This document shows positions 1 to 6,771 of a stretch of DNA of 64,000 bases, in pieces. The DNA lies in contig JBEKJI010000003.1 of assembly GCA_050011315.1 (NCBI GenBank), positions 1 to 64,000 of the forward strand, in the 5' to 3' direction. Positions within the stretch are counted from its first letter, which is position 1. The number at the start of each line of letters is the position of its first letter. Made by a program: the position numbers and the translations under genes. The DNA is from Fen-549 sp050011315. Lineage in GTDB: Bacteria > Actinomycetota > Thermoleophilia > Gaiellales > Gaiellaceae. Under the pieces are notes generated by a model. That model was not told the DNA's origin and searched no databases. It saw only the letters and a list, made by a program, of their open reading frames with translations.

Positions 1-588
1 CTGGGTCTGCAGCACCTCCTTGAACGCTCCCTCGCCGTAATAGGCCGCCACCAGGTACGGCATGCCCACTACGGTCGCCACCAGAAGCTGTCCCCACCAG
101 ACAGGGCGGCGCAAGACATGGAGCGCCGTCCAAGCGGTGAGCACCGGGATCGCGAACATGAACCCTGCAAACGCCAGGTCGACACGAATACCCAGGCCCG
201 AGCTGAGGGCGGCGACGACAGCATGTGGTCCCAGGGGATAGGAGACGGGCAGCGGTGTGATTTGCGCCACGGCCTGGGACATGTAGGCCTCGACCCACGC
301 CAGGTGTTGGGCCATGTCGTTGTTGAATGCGACTCCGAGCGTGCCCGCGCGGCCGGCGACGATGAAGGGAACGAGAGCGAGCAGGGCGACCGGAGCAGCC
401 ATAAAGAGACCGATCAGCGGCGGCCGATGCCCGGGCGCGCGCAGACACCAGACCAAGCTCGCCGCCGTGAGAACCGCGATGATCAAAGCGGCCGTCGTCG
501 CGCGTCCGGGCAGATAGCGCGCCGGCGTCGCCAGAAGCATCAAGATGGCGATACCCACCGGCGGAGCCATCCAGCTCCACAGGATCAT
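1..588 (-). CDS. Multi-pass membrane protein, N-terminal part, cut by the window edge
   Basis: The frame is open on the minus strand from a stop at 681-679 to the window edge, and the first ATG is at 588. About 196 residues are visible. They are strongly hydrophobic with several membrane segments separated by short Arg/Pro-rich loops, and the visible part ends in PYLVAAYYGEGAFKEVLQTQ. The segment NNDMAQHLAWVEAYM with SYPLGPHAV just after it resembles the first extracytoplasmic loop of GT-C-like or uncharacterised polysaccharide-locus membrane proteins, such as those at 6772-9090 and 14644-16485 in this window. The family is not recognised with certainty. A role in lipid-linked sugar transfer is inferred only from composition and neighbourhood. 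No clear ribosome-binding site precedes the ATG. Confidence 0.7.
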   Translation of the reverse strand, partial: MILWSWMAPPVGIAILMLLATPARYLPGRATTAALIIAVLTAASLVWCLRAPGHRPPLIGLFMAAPVALLALVPFIVAGRAGTLGVAFNNDMAQHLAWVEAYMSQAVAQITPLPVSYPLGPHAVVAALSSGLGIRVDLAFAGFMFAIPVLTAWTALHVLRRPVWWGQLLVATVVGMPYLVAAYYGEGAFKEVLQTQ

Positions 589-989
589 TCGAAGCCAGGT
601 GGTTCCGTTTAGAAGAGGCCGGTGCCAACCGGCGTCAACTCGTCTTGGTGAGCCATCCTGGGTCTTGTAGAGGCTCTGTTATCTGGCGGACAGTGTTGGG
701 ATGTTCGCATTACAGCAGGAGTAGCGTCAAGCGCGCTCGCTGAAAGGAGACGCCACCTGAGCCTGACCGGTTTCGACGGGGACCAGATTAGGTGGGTTTC
801 GGGACCGTAGGTGTCATCGTAACTAGTTGTGGGGGCGCATCACGATCGACATGCAAGCGAGTGCGAGGCTTGCCGTGGTAGATCTTTATACTTCTTCAGC
901 TGCGCTTGGAAGGCTGCCCTTTTTTAACGAGCGCGCCCAGGACGCTTGATCACTTACTCGGGTAACGCGAAGAAGGGGCCATGGGGTAG
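589..989. other. Intergenic stretch without a recognisable gene
   Basis: About 400 bases lie between the minus-strand membrane protein and the oxidoreductase fragment. No open frame here looks coding on either strand. The missing N-terminal half of the Gfo/Idh/MocA gene is not found here, so the junction near 990 is probably a rearrangement point. The promoter of the ABC transporter operon may lie here, but no convincing -35/-10 pair could be picked. Confidence 0.5.
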
Positions 990-1385
990 ATGGAGGAACC
1001 GCTGAAACTGCATTCTTGGCTAGCACCGAGCAAACTAAGGCGAACAACGATCGTTGGCTCGAAGAAGATGGTCGTCTACGATGACGCCTCGAACGAGCCG
1101 GTGCGCGTTTTCGATTCAGGCGTCGGCGCGCCGATCCCTGCGACGTTTGGTGAGTTCAGGATGACCTACGGAGTTGGCGACATCGTGTCGCCGAATATCG
1201 AGGTCGCCGAGCGCCTTTACCTCGAGCTTGCGGACTTCTGCACCGCAGTACGCTCAGGCTCGGAGCCGCTATCTTCGACCCGGCTTGGACTCGACGTAGT
1301 AAGGCTCACAGAGGCGGTCGACACATCGATCCGGACGAGCGCCGCGACGATCTCGACGCCGGGAGTTCTGGTGCAAAAGCGGTAA
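990..1385 (+). pseudogene. Gfo/Idh/MocA-type oxidoreductase, C-terminal fragment
   Basis: The 131 residues match the C-terminal end of nucleotide-sugar oxidoreductases: WLAPSKLRRTTIVGSKKMVV near residues 10-29, then a segment around EFRMTYGVGDIVSPNI and a final helix containing LGLDVVRLTEAVDTSI. Full proteins are about 330-380 residues and begin with a Rossmann fold, which is absent here and not found upstream. The family oxidises or epimerises NDP-sugars with NAD(P). With no cofactor domain this fragment cannot be active. Its stop overlaps the start of the exporter permease (TAATG), so it may still carry translation into the operon. The start codon at 990 is arbitrary. Confidence 0.75.
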
Positions 1386-2278
1386 TGGGGTTTAGAGCAA
1401 GTCCCTCACGCATCGCTATGAGCGCCGTCTCAAAAGCAAATACACCGGTCGACGAAGGTTTCGTCGTATACGAACGCAAGCGCGGTTGGGTGGCGCTCGA
1501 CGTTCGCGAGCTGTGGAGGTATCGCGAGCTGCTCTACTTCCTCACCTGGCGCGACATCCTCGTTCGTTACAAGCAGGCCGTCATAGGCGTTGCCTGGGCA
1601 GTCCTGCAGCCGCTTCTGACGATGATCGTGTTCACGGTCGTCTTCAATAAGGCGCTGGGAATCAAGAGCCCGGCTTCGACTATCCCCTATGCGGTTTTCA
1701 GCTTCACCGGACTATTGCCCTGGAACTTCTTTTCGGGCGCACTCACGCGCTCCGGCGTAAGCCTTGTCACTAACGCCAACCTGCTGACCAAGGTTTACTT
1801 TCCCCGTCTTGTGATTCCGATCTCGGCTGTCCTGGCTGGGCTCGTCGATCTCGCCGTCTCTTTCCTGGTCTTGATCGGACTGATGGCCGCGTACGGCATC
1901 GTTCCCACTTGGAACGCGTTCTCCTTACCGTTCTTCGTCGTGCTGGCATTCGCCACGGCGCTCGCCGTCAGTCTTTGGCTTAGCGCCCTCAACGTGCTCT
2001 ACCGGGATGTGCAATACGTCATCCCGTTCCTCGTTCAGCTGTGGATGTTCGTGAGCCCCGTGATCTACCCGATCGACAAGATTCCCGCCGGTCCGCTGCG
2101 CGTCGCCTTCGCCCTGAACCCAATGACCGGCGTAATAGGTGGCTTCCGCTGGGCACTGCTCGGGCAGCAGTTTCCAGGCGGCTACATGTGGATCTCTACC
2201 GCCGTGGTCGTGGTGCTGCTCGTGGGCGGCTTGTTCTACTTCAAGCGCATGGAGCGCGTATTCGCCGATGTGGTTTAG
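1385..2278 (+). CDS. wzm: ABC-2 type polysaccharide export permease (Wzm-like)
   Basis: The protein is 297 residues, the usual length of O-antigen or teichoic-acid exporter permeases (ABC-2 membrane family). The hallmark N-terminal stretch is present: an amphipathic helix with ELWRYRELLYFLTWRDILVR, then YKQAVIGVAWAVLQPLLTM, followed by about six membrane segments. It would form the inner-membrane channel that moves lipid-linked polysaccharide, powered by the ATPase encoded 3 bp downstream. The start at 1385 overlaps the previous stop; an ATG at 1418 in the same frame is equally possible, as neither has a strong ribosome-binding site. The adjacent ATPase makes the assignment firm, while the exported polymer is unknown. 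Confidence 0.92.
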   Translation: MGFRASPSRIAMSAVSKANTPVDEGFVVYERKRGWVALDVRELWRYRELLYFLTWRDILVRYKQAVIGVAWAVLQPLLTMIVFTVVFNKALGIKSPASTIPYAVFSFTGLLPWNFFSGALTRSGVSLVTNANLLTKVYFPRLVIPISAVLAGLVDLAVSFLVLIGLMAAYGIVPTWNAFSLPFFVVLAFATALAVSLWLSALNVLYRDVQYVIPFLVQLWMFVSPVIYPIDKIPAGPLRVAFALNPMTGVIGGFRWALLGQQFPGGYMWISTAVVVVLLVGGLFYFKRMERVFADVV

Positions 2279-2281
2279 ACG

Positions 2282-3544
2282 ATGAGTAACATCGCTCTGC
2301 GTACCGTCGGTCTCGGCAAGATGTATCACATCGGCGGCGAGCGTCAGGCCTACCGTACGTTACGAGACACGATCGCGCAGGCCGCCAAGCGACCGATCGA
2401 GCGCATCCGTCACCCTGGCGCTGCGACACAGACGTCAGATGAGTTCTGGGCGCTGAGGGACATCAATCTAGAGGTCTCGCACGGCGACGTTCTTGGGATC
2501 ATCGGCCGCAATGGTGCCGGGAAGAGCACGCTACTGAAGGTTCTCAGCCGCATCACCGAGCCCACTGAGGGCCGGGCGGAGGTTCGCGGCCGGATCAGCT
2601 CTCTCCTCGAGGTCGGTACTGGTTTCCACTCCGAGCTCACAGGCCGGGAGAACATCTACTTAAACGGCTCGATTCTCGGCATGAAAAGGGCCGAAATCAA
2701 TCGCAAGTTCGACGAGATCGTTGATTTCTCGGAGATCGAGTTGTTCCTTGACACTCCTGTTAAGCGCTACTCCAGCGGCATGTACGTTCGTCTGGCATTT
2801 GCTGTGGCGGCGCACCTCGAGCCGGACATCCTGATCGTGGACGAAGTGCTGGCGGTTGGGGATGTCGCGTTCCAGAAGAAATGTCTAGGGAAGATGGGCG
2901 CCGAGGCCGCATCAGGCAGGACGGTCCTTCTGGTCAGCCACAACATGGCCGCCGTCGAGGGCCTCTGCTCGCACGCCATGCTCCTCGATCACGGCAGGTC
3001 CGTAGCCAGCGGCCCGACTCGGGACGTGATCGACGACTACCTTGCGCTCGTCGCCACAACCGGCGGCGAGGACCTTGGCCTGAGGGAAGACCGTCAGGGC
3101 AACGGGAAGCTCAGGTTCACTACCCTCGCATTCCGGGCGGGCGACGACCTTCGTCCCACCGACGTCGTGCGGTCTAGCGAAGACCTGGAGTTCGTCGTCG
3201 GCTACGAGGCTACGCAAGACCTCAGCAACGTTTCGATGTCCATCGTCGTGTACACCTTGTCCGGCCAGGTCCTCATATGCCTTGGCAACGAGATGACAGG
3301 TAGTGCCTGGACGACTGCGCCGAGAGAGGGCTACATGTCGTGTCTGGTCAGGCGACTCCCACTGGCGCCAGGCCAGTACACGATCAACCTGTGCTGCTAC
3401 TCCAACGGGGTGATCGCGGACTGGGTGCAGAGCGCCGGCTCATTGACGGTTGAAGCGGGCGACTTTTTCGGCACGGGGAAGTTGCCCCCAGCCAGCCATG
3501 GGGGTCTGCTCGTTGATCAGGAGTGGGGGCTCAATGGCGCTTGA
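2282..3544 (+). CDS. wzt: Polysaccharide ABC exporter ATPase with C-terminal substrate-binding domain (Wzt-like)
   Basis: The 420-residue ATPase pairs with the permease just upstream. Walker A is GRNGAGKS (about 75-82), the signature region is YSSGMYVRLAFA (about 163-174, the degenerate form usual in this family), Walker B is ILIVDE (about 183-188) and the switch histidine lies in LVSHN (about 217-221). Residues about 260-420 form an extra beta-rich C-terminal domain of the Wzt-C kind, which in characterised exporters recognises the finished, terminally capped polymer. Its presence suggests chain-length or end-cap gated export, in which methyltransferases or pyruvyltransferases of the locus could supply the cap; that link is inference. 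Confidence 0.93.
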   Translation: MSNIALRTVGLGKMYHIGGERQAYRTLRDTIAQAAKRPIERIRHPGAATQTSDEFWALRDINLEVSHGDVLGIIGRNGAGKSTLLKVLSRITEPTEGRAEVRGRISSLLEVGTGFHSELTGRENIYLNGSILGMKRAEINRKFDEIVDFSEIELFLDTPVKRYSSGMYVRLAFAVAAHLEPDILIVDEVLAVGDVAFQKKCLGKMGAEAASGRTVLLVSHNMAAVEGLCSHAMLLDHGRSVASGPTRDVIDDYLALVATTGGEDLGLREDRQGNGKLRFTTLAFRAGDDLRPTDVVRSSEDLEFVVGYEATQDLSNVSMSIVVYTLSGQVLICLGNEMTGSAWTTAPREGYMSCLVRRLPLAPGQYTINLCCYSNGVIADWVQSAGSLTVEAGDFFGTGKLPPASHGGLLVDQEWGLNGA

Positions 3545-3565
3545 TGAACAAGTGAAACACATAAT

Positions 3566-4627
3566 ATGATCAGAGTGACATTCGGCATCAACGTTCTGAA
3601 TGGCCAGCCGTTTCTTCAATATAACTTGCGGGCGCTTTATCCGTTCGCTCATCAGATAATCCTCGTGGAGGGTGCCGTAGTTGCAGCGCAATCTTTGGCA
3701 ACTGCGGAGGGTCACTCAAGAGACGGCACTCTCGAGATGATAAGGGATTTGAAAGCTCATCATGATCCCGATAACAAGATTGTGTTAATCACCGCAGAGG
3801 ACTTAGGCAAGCCAAACGGGTTTTGGAAAGAGAAAGATGAAATGTCTCAAGCGTTCGCTCAGCGCGTAACAGGCGATTGGCTTTGGGAATTGGGCTGCGA
3901 TGAGTTTTTCCTAGACAAAGATATGGAAGTTATCTTTGAAATGTTGGAAGCTGACCCAGCGATAACGGCAGTATCTTTCCCGTATAAGCAGTTCTGGGGC
4001 GGATTCGACTACCTTGAGACAGGACTCTGGTTCCTCTATGAGTTCCGAGCTTGCGACCGATTGTTTCGTTGGCGAACCGGATATAGATACGAGAAGCACC
4101 GACCCCCTACCGTTCTCGATGAGAGCGGACGCGATCTGCGTAGTCTCAAGTGGGTTTCCGACCGCGAGATGAAGCAGCAGGGGATCTATCTCTACCACTA
4201 CTCGTACGTACTCCCCAAGCAGGCCTATCAGAAAGCCGGATACTACACTCACGCCACTTGGACAACCGAGTTTCAAGAAAATGAGCGATGGTTGACGGAG
4301 AGCTACTTCGGTCTTAAAGATCCTTATTTCATAGGTGAGAGCGGCCGACGCAAGCCGCAGTGGCTAGAGCGTTATAGAGGACCGCATCCGGCGCAGATCG
4401 AGAAGCTGCGGCAGGACCTGAGCACAGGGCATCTCGAAGAGACGTTACGCCCAACTCAAGACATCGAGAATCTCTTGAACTCACGCCTCTACACACTGGA
4501 CTGCTGGTTTCTAAGATCGTATACGTTCCTTCTATTCAATACGCGCCGGTCGCTATTCGTTACGCGATTATTAAAGAAAGGATTTTGGGCGTGTGCCGCA
4601 TATGCCAAGCGGTTGTTTCGAAAGTAG
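3566..4627 (+). CDS. Glycosyltransferase-2-like protein
   Basis: The 353-residue protein begins with a GT-A-like strand (VTFGINVLNGQPFLQYNLRA) and carries ILVEGAV near residue 32 and WLWELGCDEFF near residues 107-117, which looks like a variant of the metal-binding DxD region. The C-terminal half has many aromatic residues (LYHYSYVLPKQAY) and ends in a basic tail. Homologues of this shape occur in surface-polysaccharide loci and are annotated only as glycosyltransferase-like. Donor and acceptor are unknown. The coding sequence is visibly richer in A and T than its neighbours and uses TTA, ATA and AGA codons, which suggests a separate origin. It follows the exporter by 21 bp and may be cotranscribed. 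Confidence 0.8.
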   Translation: MIRVTFGINVLNGQPFLQYNLRALYPFAHQIILVEGAVVAAQSLATAEGHSRDGTLEMIRDLKAHHDPDNKIVLITAEDLGKPNGFWKEKDEMSQAFAQRVTGDWLWELGCDEFFLDKDMEVIFEMLEADPAITAVSFPYKQFWGGFDYLETGLWFLYEFRACDRLFRWRTGYRYEKHRPPTVLDESGRDLRSLKWVSDREMKQQGIYLYHYSYVLPKQAYQKAGYYTHATWTTEFQENERWLTESYFGLKDPYFIGESGRRKPQWLERYRGPHPAQIEKLRQDLSTGHLEETLRPTQDIENLLNSRLYTLDCWFLRSYTFLLFNTRRSLFVTRLLKKGFWACAAYAKRLFRK

Positions 4628-4719
4628 ATGGCAAGGAGCCCGTCATCGAGGGTGATCCAACCAACGTGCTGGTCGTTCCAGAAGGCCTTTCTGGACTCCG
4701 CCATGGTCAAGAAAGGTGA
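4591..4719 (+). CDS. Possible small overlapping ORF, 42 residues
   Basis: A GTG-started frame overlaps the last 37 bp of the preceding gene in another phase and stops 3 nt before the next start. It is preceded by AAAGGATTTTGGGC, a plausible ribosome-binding site at the right distance. The product begins VCRICQAVV and contains NVLVVPEGLSGLRH. It resembles no family I can name and may be a remnant of a deleted gene or a translational bridge. This is a weak call. Confidence 0.22.
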   Translation: MCRICQAVVSKVDGKEPVIEGDPTNVLVVPEGLSGLRHGQER

Positions 4720-4722
4720 AGT

Positions 4723-5682
4723 GTGATGGACCGCTTCCATATCGTGGTATCGAACTACGAGCGGCTTTCGTGTTTTGTCGACAACTTTCAACGCATACGA
4801 GGTTTCGACGGCGAGCGTGATCGGGTCTACATAATGGACTGTTCACCAGACCACGGGTGGCAGGAACAGATGGCGGTCGCGGATCGACTGACCCGCTCTG
4901 GACTCCGGTGGGGAAAGAACTTGTACTTTATCCGCCGGCGGAACTGGAATCTGAACCACGGTGCACAGCTGGACTACCTACGCTGCTTGCGAGACGAAAG
5001 GATTCCGATACCGGCATATGCAGCCTTTATGCAAGAGCATTACCTGGACCTCAATCGCTTTATAAAAGAGGACACCTTACCTGACGGGACAGTTTACGAT
5101 CTGGACCTGATTGAAGCAACGTTCGGATCCGATTCTAACGTAGGCTGTGTGTTCCTTGCCCGGTATGGTATCCGAATCTCCGCTTCGAATCCCGTGAACG
5201 AAAGAGGAAGAGAGTTCTTCGGTGATGGCACTGAGCTGCTTCCGGGAGCGAGACGCCGCTGCTTCTGTATTGACGGGGGGAATTTCATTGTTCGGCCGCA
5301 ATTGTATATGGATTGGTTCAAGGCTCATCCACACTTTCTCGTCCGGGGGAATGGCACGTACGGCTTCGCGCATGTCTGGGAGGTCCGCCTGGGCAAGATT
5401 CTGTACGACCAGCGAGTCGAATGGGTTGACCTGCATCGACACCTAAAGTATTCAACAATCGAGCAACTCGATGCGATAGAGAAATCGCTTGAGCAAAAAG
5501 TGTCAATGCTCTGGTATGATCATCGCGCATATTTCTTTCTTCATGGTAGGGATATACAGAAGTACCGACCGCCACCGCTTGCATCTGCGCGACCGTATTT
5601 AAGACAGTACCTAAGCCAGACGCTCTTCCATTCTCGGGATACGCGTCTCGTCTTCGTACAGCCTAACGAGACCGAGCGCTGA
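4723..5682 (+). CDS. Glycosyltransferase-like protein of a polysaccharide locus, function unknown
   Basis: The 319-residue protein starts FHIVVSNYERLSCFVDNF, a beginning typical of GT-A-like proteins, followed by DRVYIMDCSPDHGW and an acidic site region DLNRFIKEDTLPDG. A cysteine-rich CFCIDGGNFIVRP near residue 185 resembles the acceptor-side segment of family 2 enzymes. The start is GTG at 4723 or ATG at 4726, with GAAAGGTGAA placed well upstream. There is no membrane segment, so it is probably cytoplasmic. Codon use is less GC-rich than in most of the window, like the gene before it, and the pair probably arrived together. Substrate unknown. Confidence 0.72.
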   Translation: MMDRFHIVVSNYERLSCFVDNFQRIRGFDGERDRVYIMDCSPDHGWQEQMAVADRLTRSGLRWGKNLYFIRRRNWNLNHGAQLDYLRCLRDERIPIPAYAAFMQEHYLDLNRFIKEDTLPDGTVYDLDLIEATFGSDSNVGCVFLARYGIRISASNPVNERGREFFGDGTELLPGARRRCFCIDGGNFIVRPQLYMDWFKAHPHFLVRGNGTYGFAHVWEVRLGKILYDQRVEWVDLHRHLKYSTIEQLDAIEKSLEQKVSMLWYDHRAYFFLHGRDIQKYRPPPLASARPYLRQYLSQTLFHSRDTRLVFVQPNETER

Positions 5683-5724
5683 ATGATGAGTATTCCCACG
5701 GTGTGTCGAGCACCACGCATCACG

Positions 5725-5845
5725 TCAGAGCGGGCGCAGACTGGTTCCCAGCGGGAATCTTGAAGGCGCGCTCGCTCGAGTCGACGTCGTGATAGGAGCC
5801 ATCGATCAACTCGACGTTGATATCCACGACCGGAGTGCGTGTGGG
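5725..5845 (-). pseudogene. Elongation factor G (fusA) fragment, domain IV
   Basis: On the minus strand, an open frame of about 40 codons between two stops reads TPVVDINVELIDGSYHDVDS followed by SERAFKI (bases about 5836-5757). The DGSYHDVDSSE-AFKI string is the hallmark of EF-G domain IV. The rest of the roughly 700-residue factor is absent. The fragment ends abruptly in unrelated codons and a stop. It has no start or ribosome-binding site and lies between polysaccharide genes, so it is a rearrangement scar and not a gene. Confidence 0.72.
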
Positions 5846-5969
5846 CTATGCACGTGACGCCCCCCTTAGTACGGATTGGTCATGGTGCTGCGGTCGAGAC
5901 TCCTCAGGGACCGATCGCCGGCAAGGTTATCCGCGGGCGCTGAGCGAGTTCACCGCCTGGTTCCGGGCA

Positions 5970-5992
5970 AGGAGGCCTAGCAAGCTCCTGCT
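5970..5992 (+). mobile_element. Scar sharing sequence with the IS3-type element at 16.7-17.3 kb
   Basis: The string GGCCTAGCAAGCTCC at 5974-5988, followed after one mismatch by GCT, recurs at 17142-17160 inside the decayed transposase OrfB region, and the bases just before it (AAGG) also match with one gap. The fused CgeB-like fragment begins directly after it. A second decayed copy of the same element at this breakpoint is the simplest reading, but the match is short. Confidence 0.4.
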
Positions 5993-6307
5993 GAGGTCGC
6001 CGAGGACTACGCCGCCAACATGCACCTTTATGAAGCTACCGGCGTGGGCGCGATGCTCATTTCGGACGAGAAGTCCAATTTGGGCGAACTCTTCGAGATC
6101 GGTACCGAGATTGAGTCGTATCGCGATGCGGATGAGCTTATTGACAAGGTCAGGTACTACCTCAGCCACGAGGACGAGCGTGCCCGAATCGCGCGTGCGG
6201 GTCAAGCAAGGACGCTTCGCGAGCACACCTATCTGCACCGCATGCGTGAGCTTGAACAGCTGCTTGAGCCCCGCCTACGCCATCTACAGGGATCGAACAA
6301 TCAATGA
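5993..6307 (+). pseudogene. CgeB-like glycosyltransferase, C-terminal fragment
   Basis: The open frame gives about 105 residues beginning EVAEDYAANMHLYEATGVGA and containing MLISDEKSNLGELFE, ADELIDKVRYYL and a final LREHTYLHRMRELEQLL. This is the donor-binding C-terminal end of the CgeB or glycosyltransferase-1-2 group. The same end is seen intact in the gene at 29505-30458 (DLVDKIRYYLAHEEERKAIE). An in-frame TAG at 5978-5980 closes the frame upstream and no N-terminal half exists, so this is a remnant fused to the scar at 5970. Confidence 0.8.
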
Positions 6308-6771
6308 GGATCGCATGGACGTACGTGTCCGCCGGGCGATTGTCTAAGAGTCGGCTGCCGCTGGTTCCACCGCTTCGGCGAGGTGGGGCGCCCTTGTCAG
6401 CTGACAAGGAACGTCGACGCTATCTTCGACGTCTACCGCGTGACGCCGTCTTAGGCTTCCGCCTGGGTCGAGCCTCGCCTATTTACGGCCCGCAGAGAAC
6501 GTCGAGTGGCGAGCGAGAACCTCAGCCAGCTGTAGGCGCCTGAGGGCGTTATTCCATCGGGGCTCTCCCGGAGGCTGGAGCTGCCAAGGAAGGTGATAAG
6601 GAGGGCGGCGGAGACGAGTATGTGTGCTGTGCCCATGACGGCTCCAAACGACGCCAGGCGGAAGATCGCGAGCGAGACTTACCACTAGTCCCGGCAAAGA
6701 CGTCGAATGAATCGGTGCGCTCGAGCTCCATTCGCTGCTCGGGCTCGCTCGCTTCTTCTCGCTGGCGCGGC
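6308..6771. other. Gene-poor stretch between a glycosyltransferase remnant and a membrane protein
   Basis: About 460 bases. A frame opening at 6304 with MRIAWTYVSA looks like the first strand of a glycosyltransferase but then loses any family resemblance and stops at 6541, so it may be a further truncated start. No other coding signal, promoter or terminator is convincing. The stretch continues the cluster of fragments that begins near 5.7 kb. Confidence 0.45.

Noticed and set aside
118..612. 164-residue plus-strand frame at the left edge
   Set aside because: The opposite strand encodes a continuous hydrophobic membrane protein over the same bases; the plus frame is charged low-complexity sequence.
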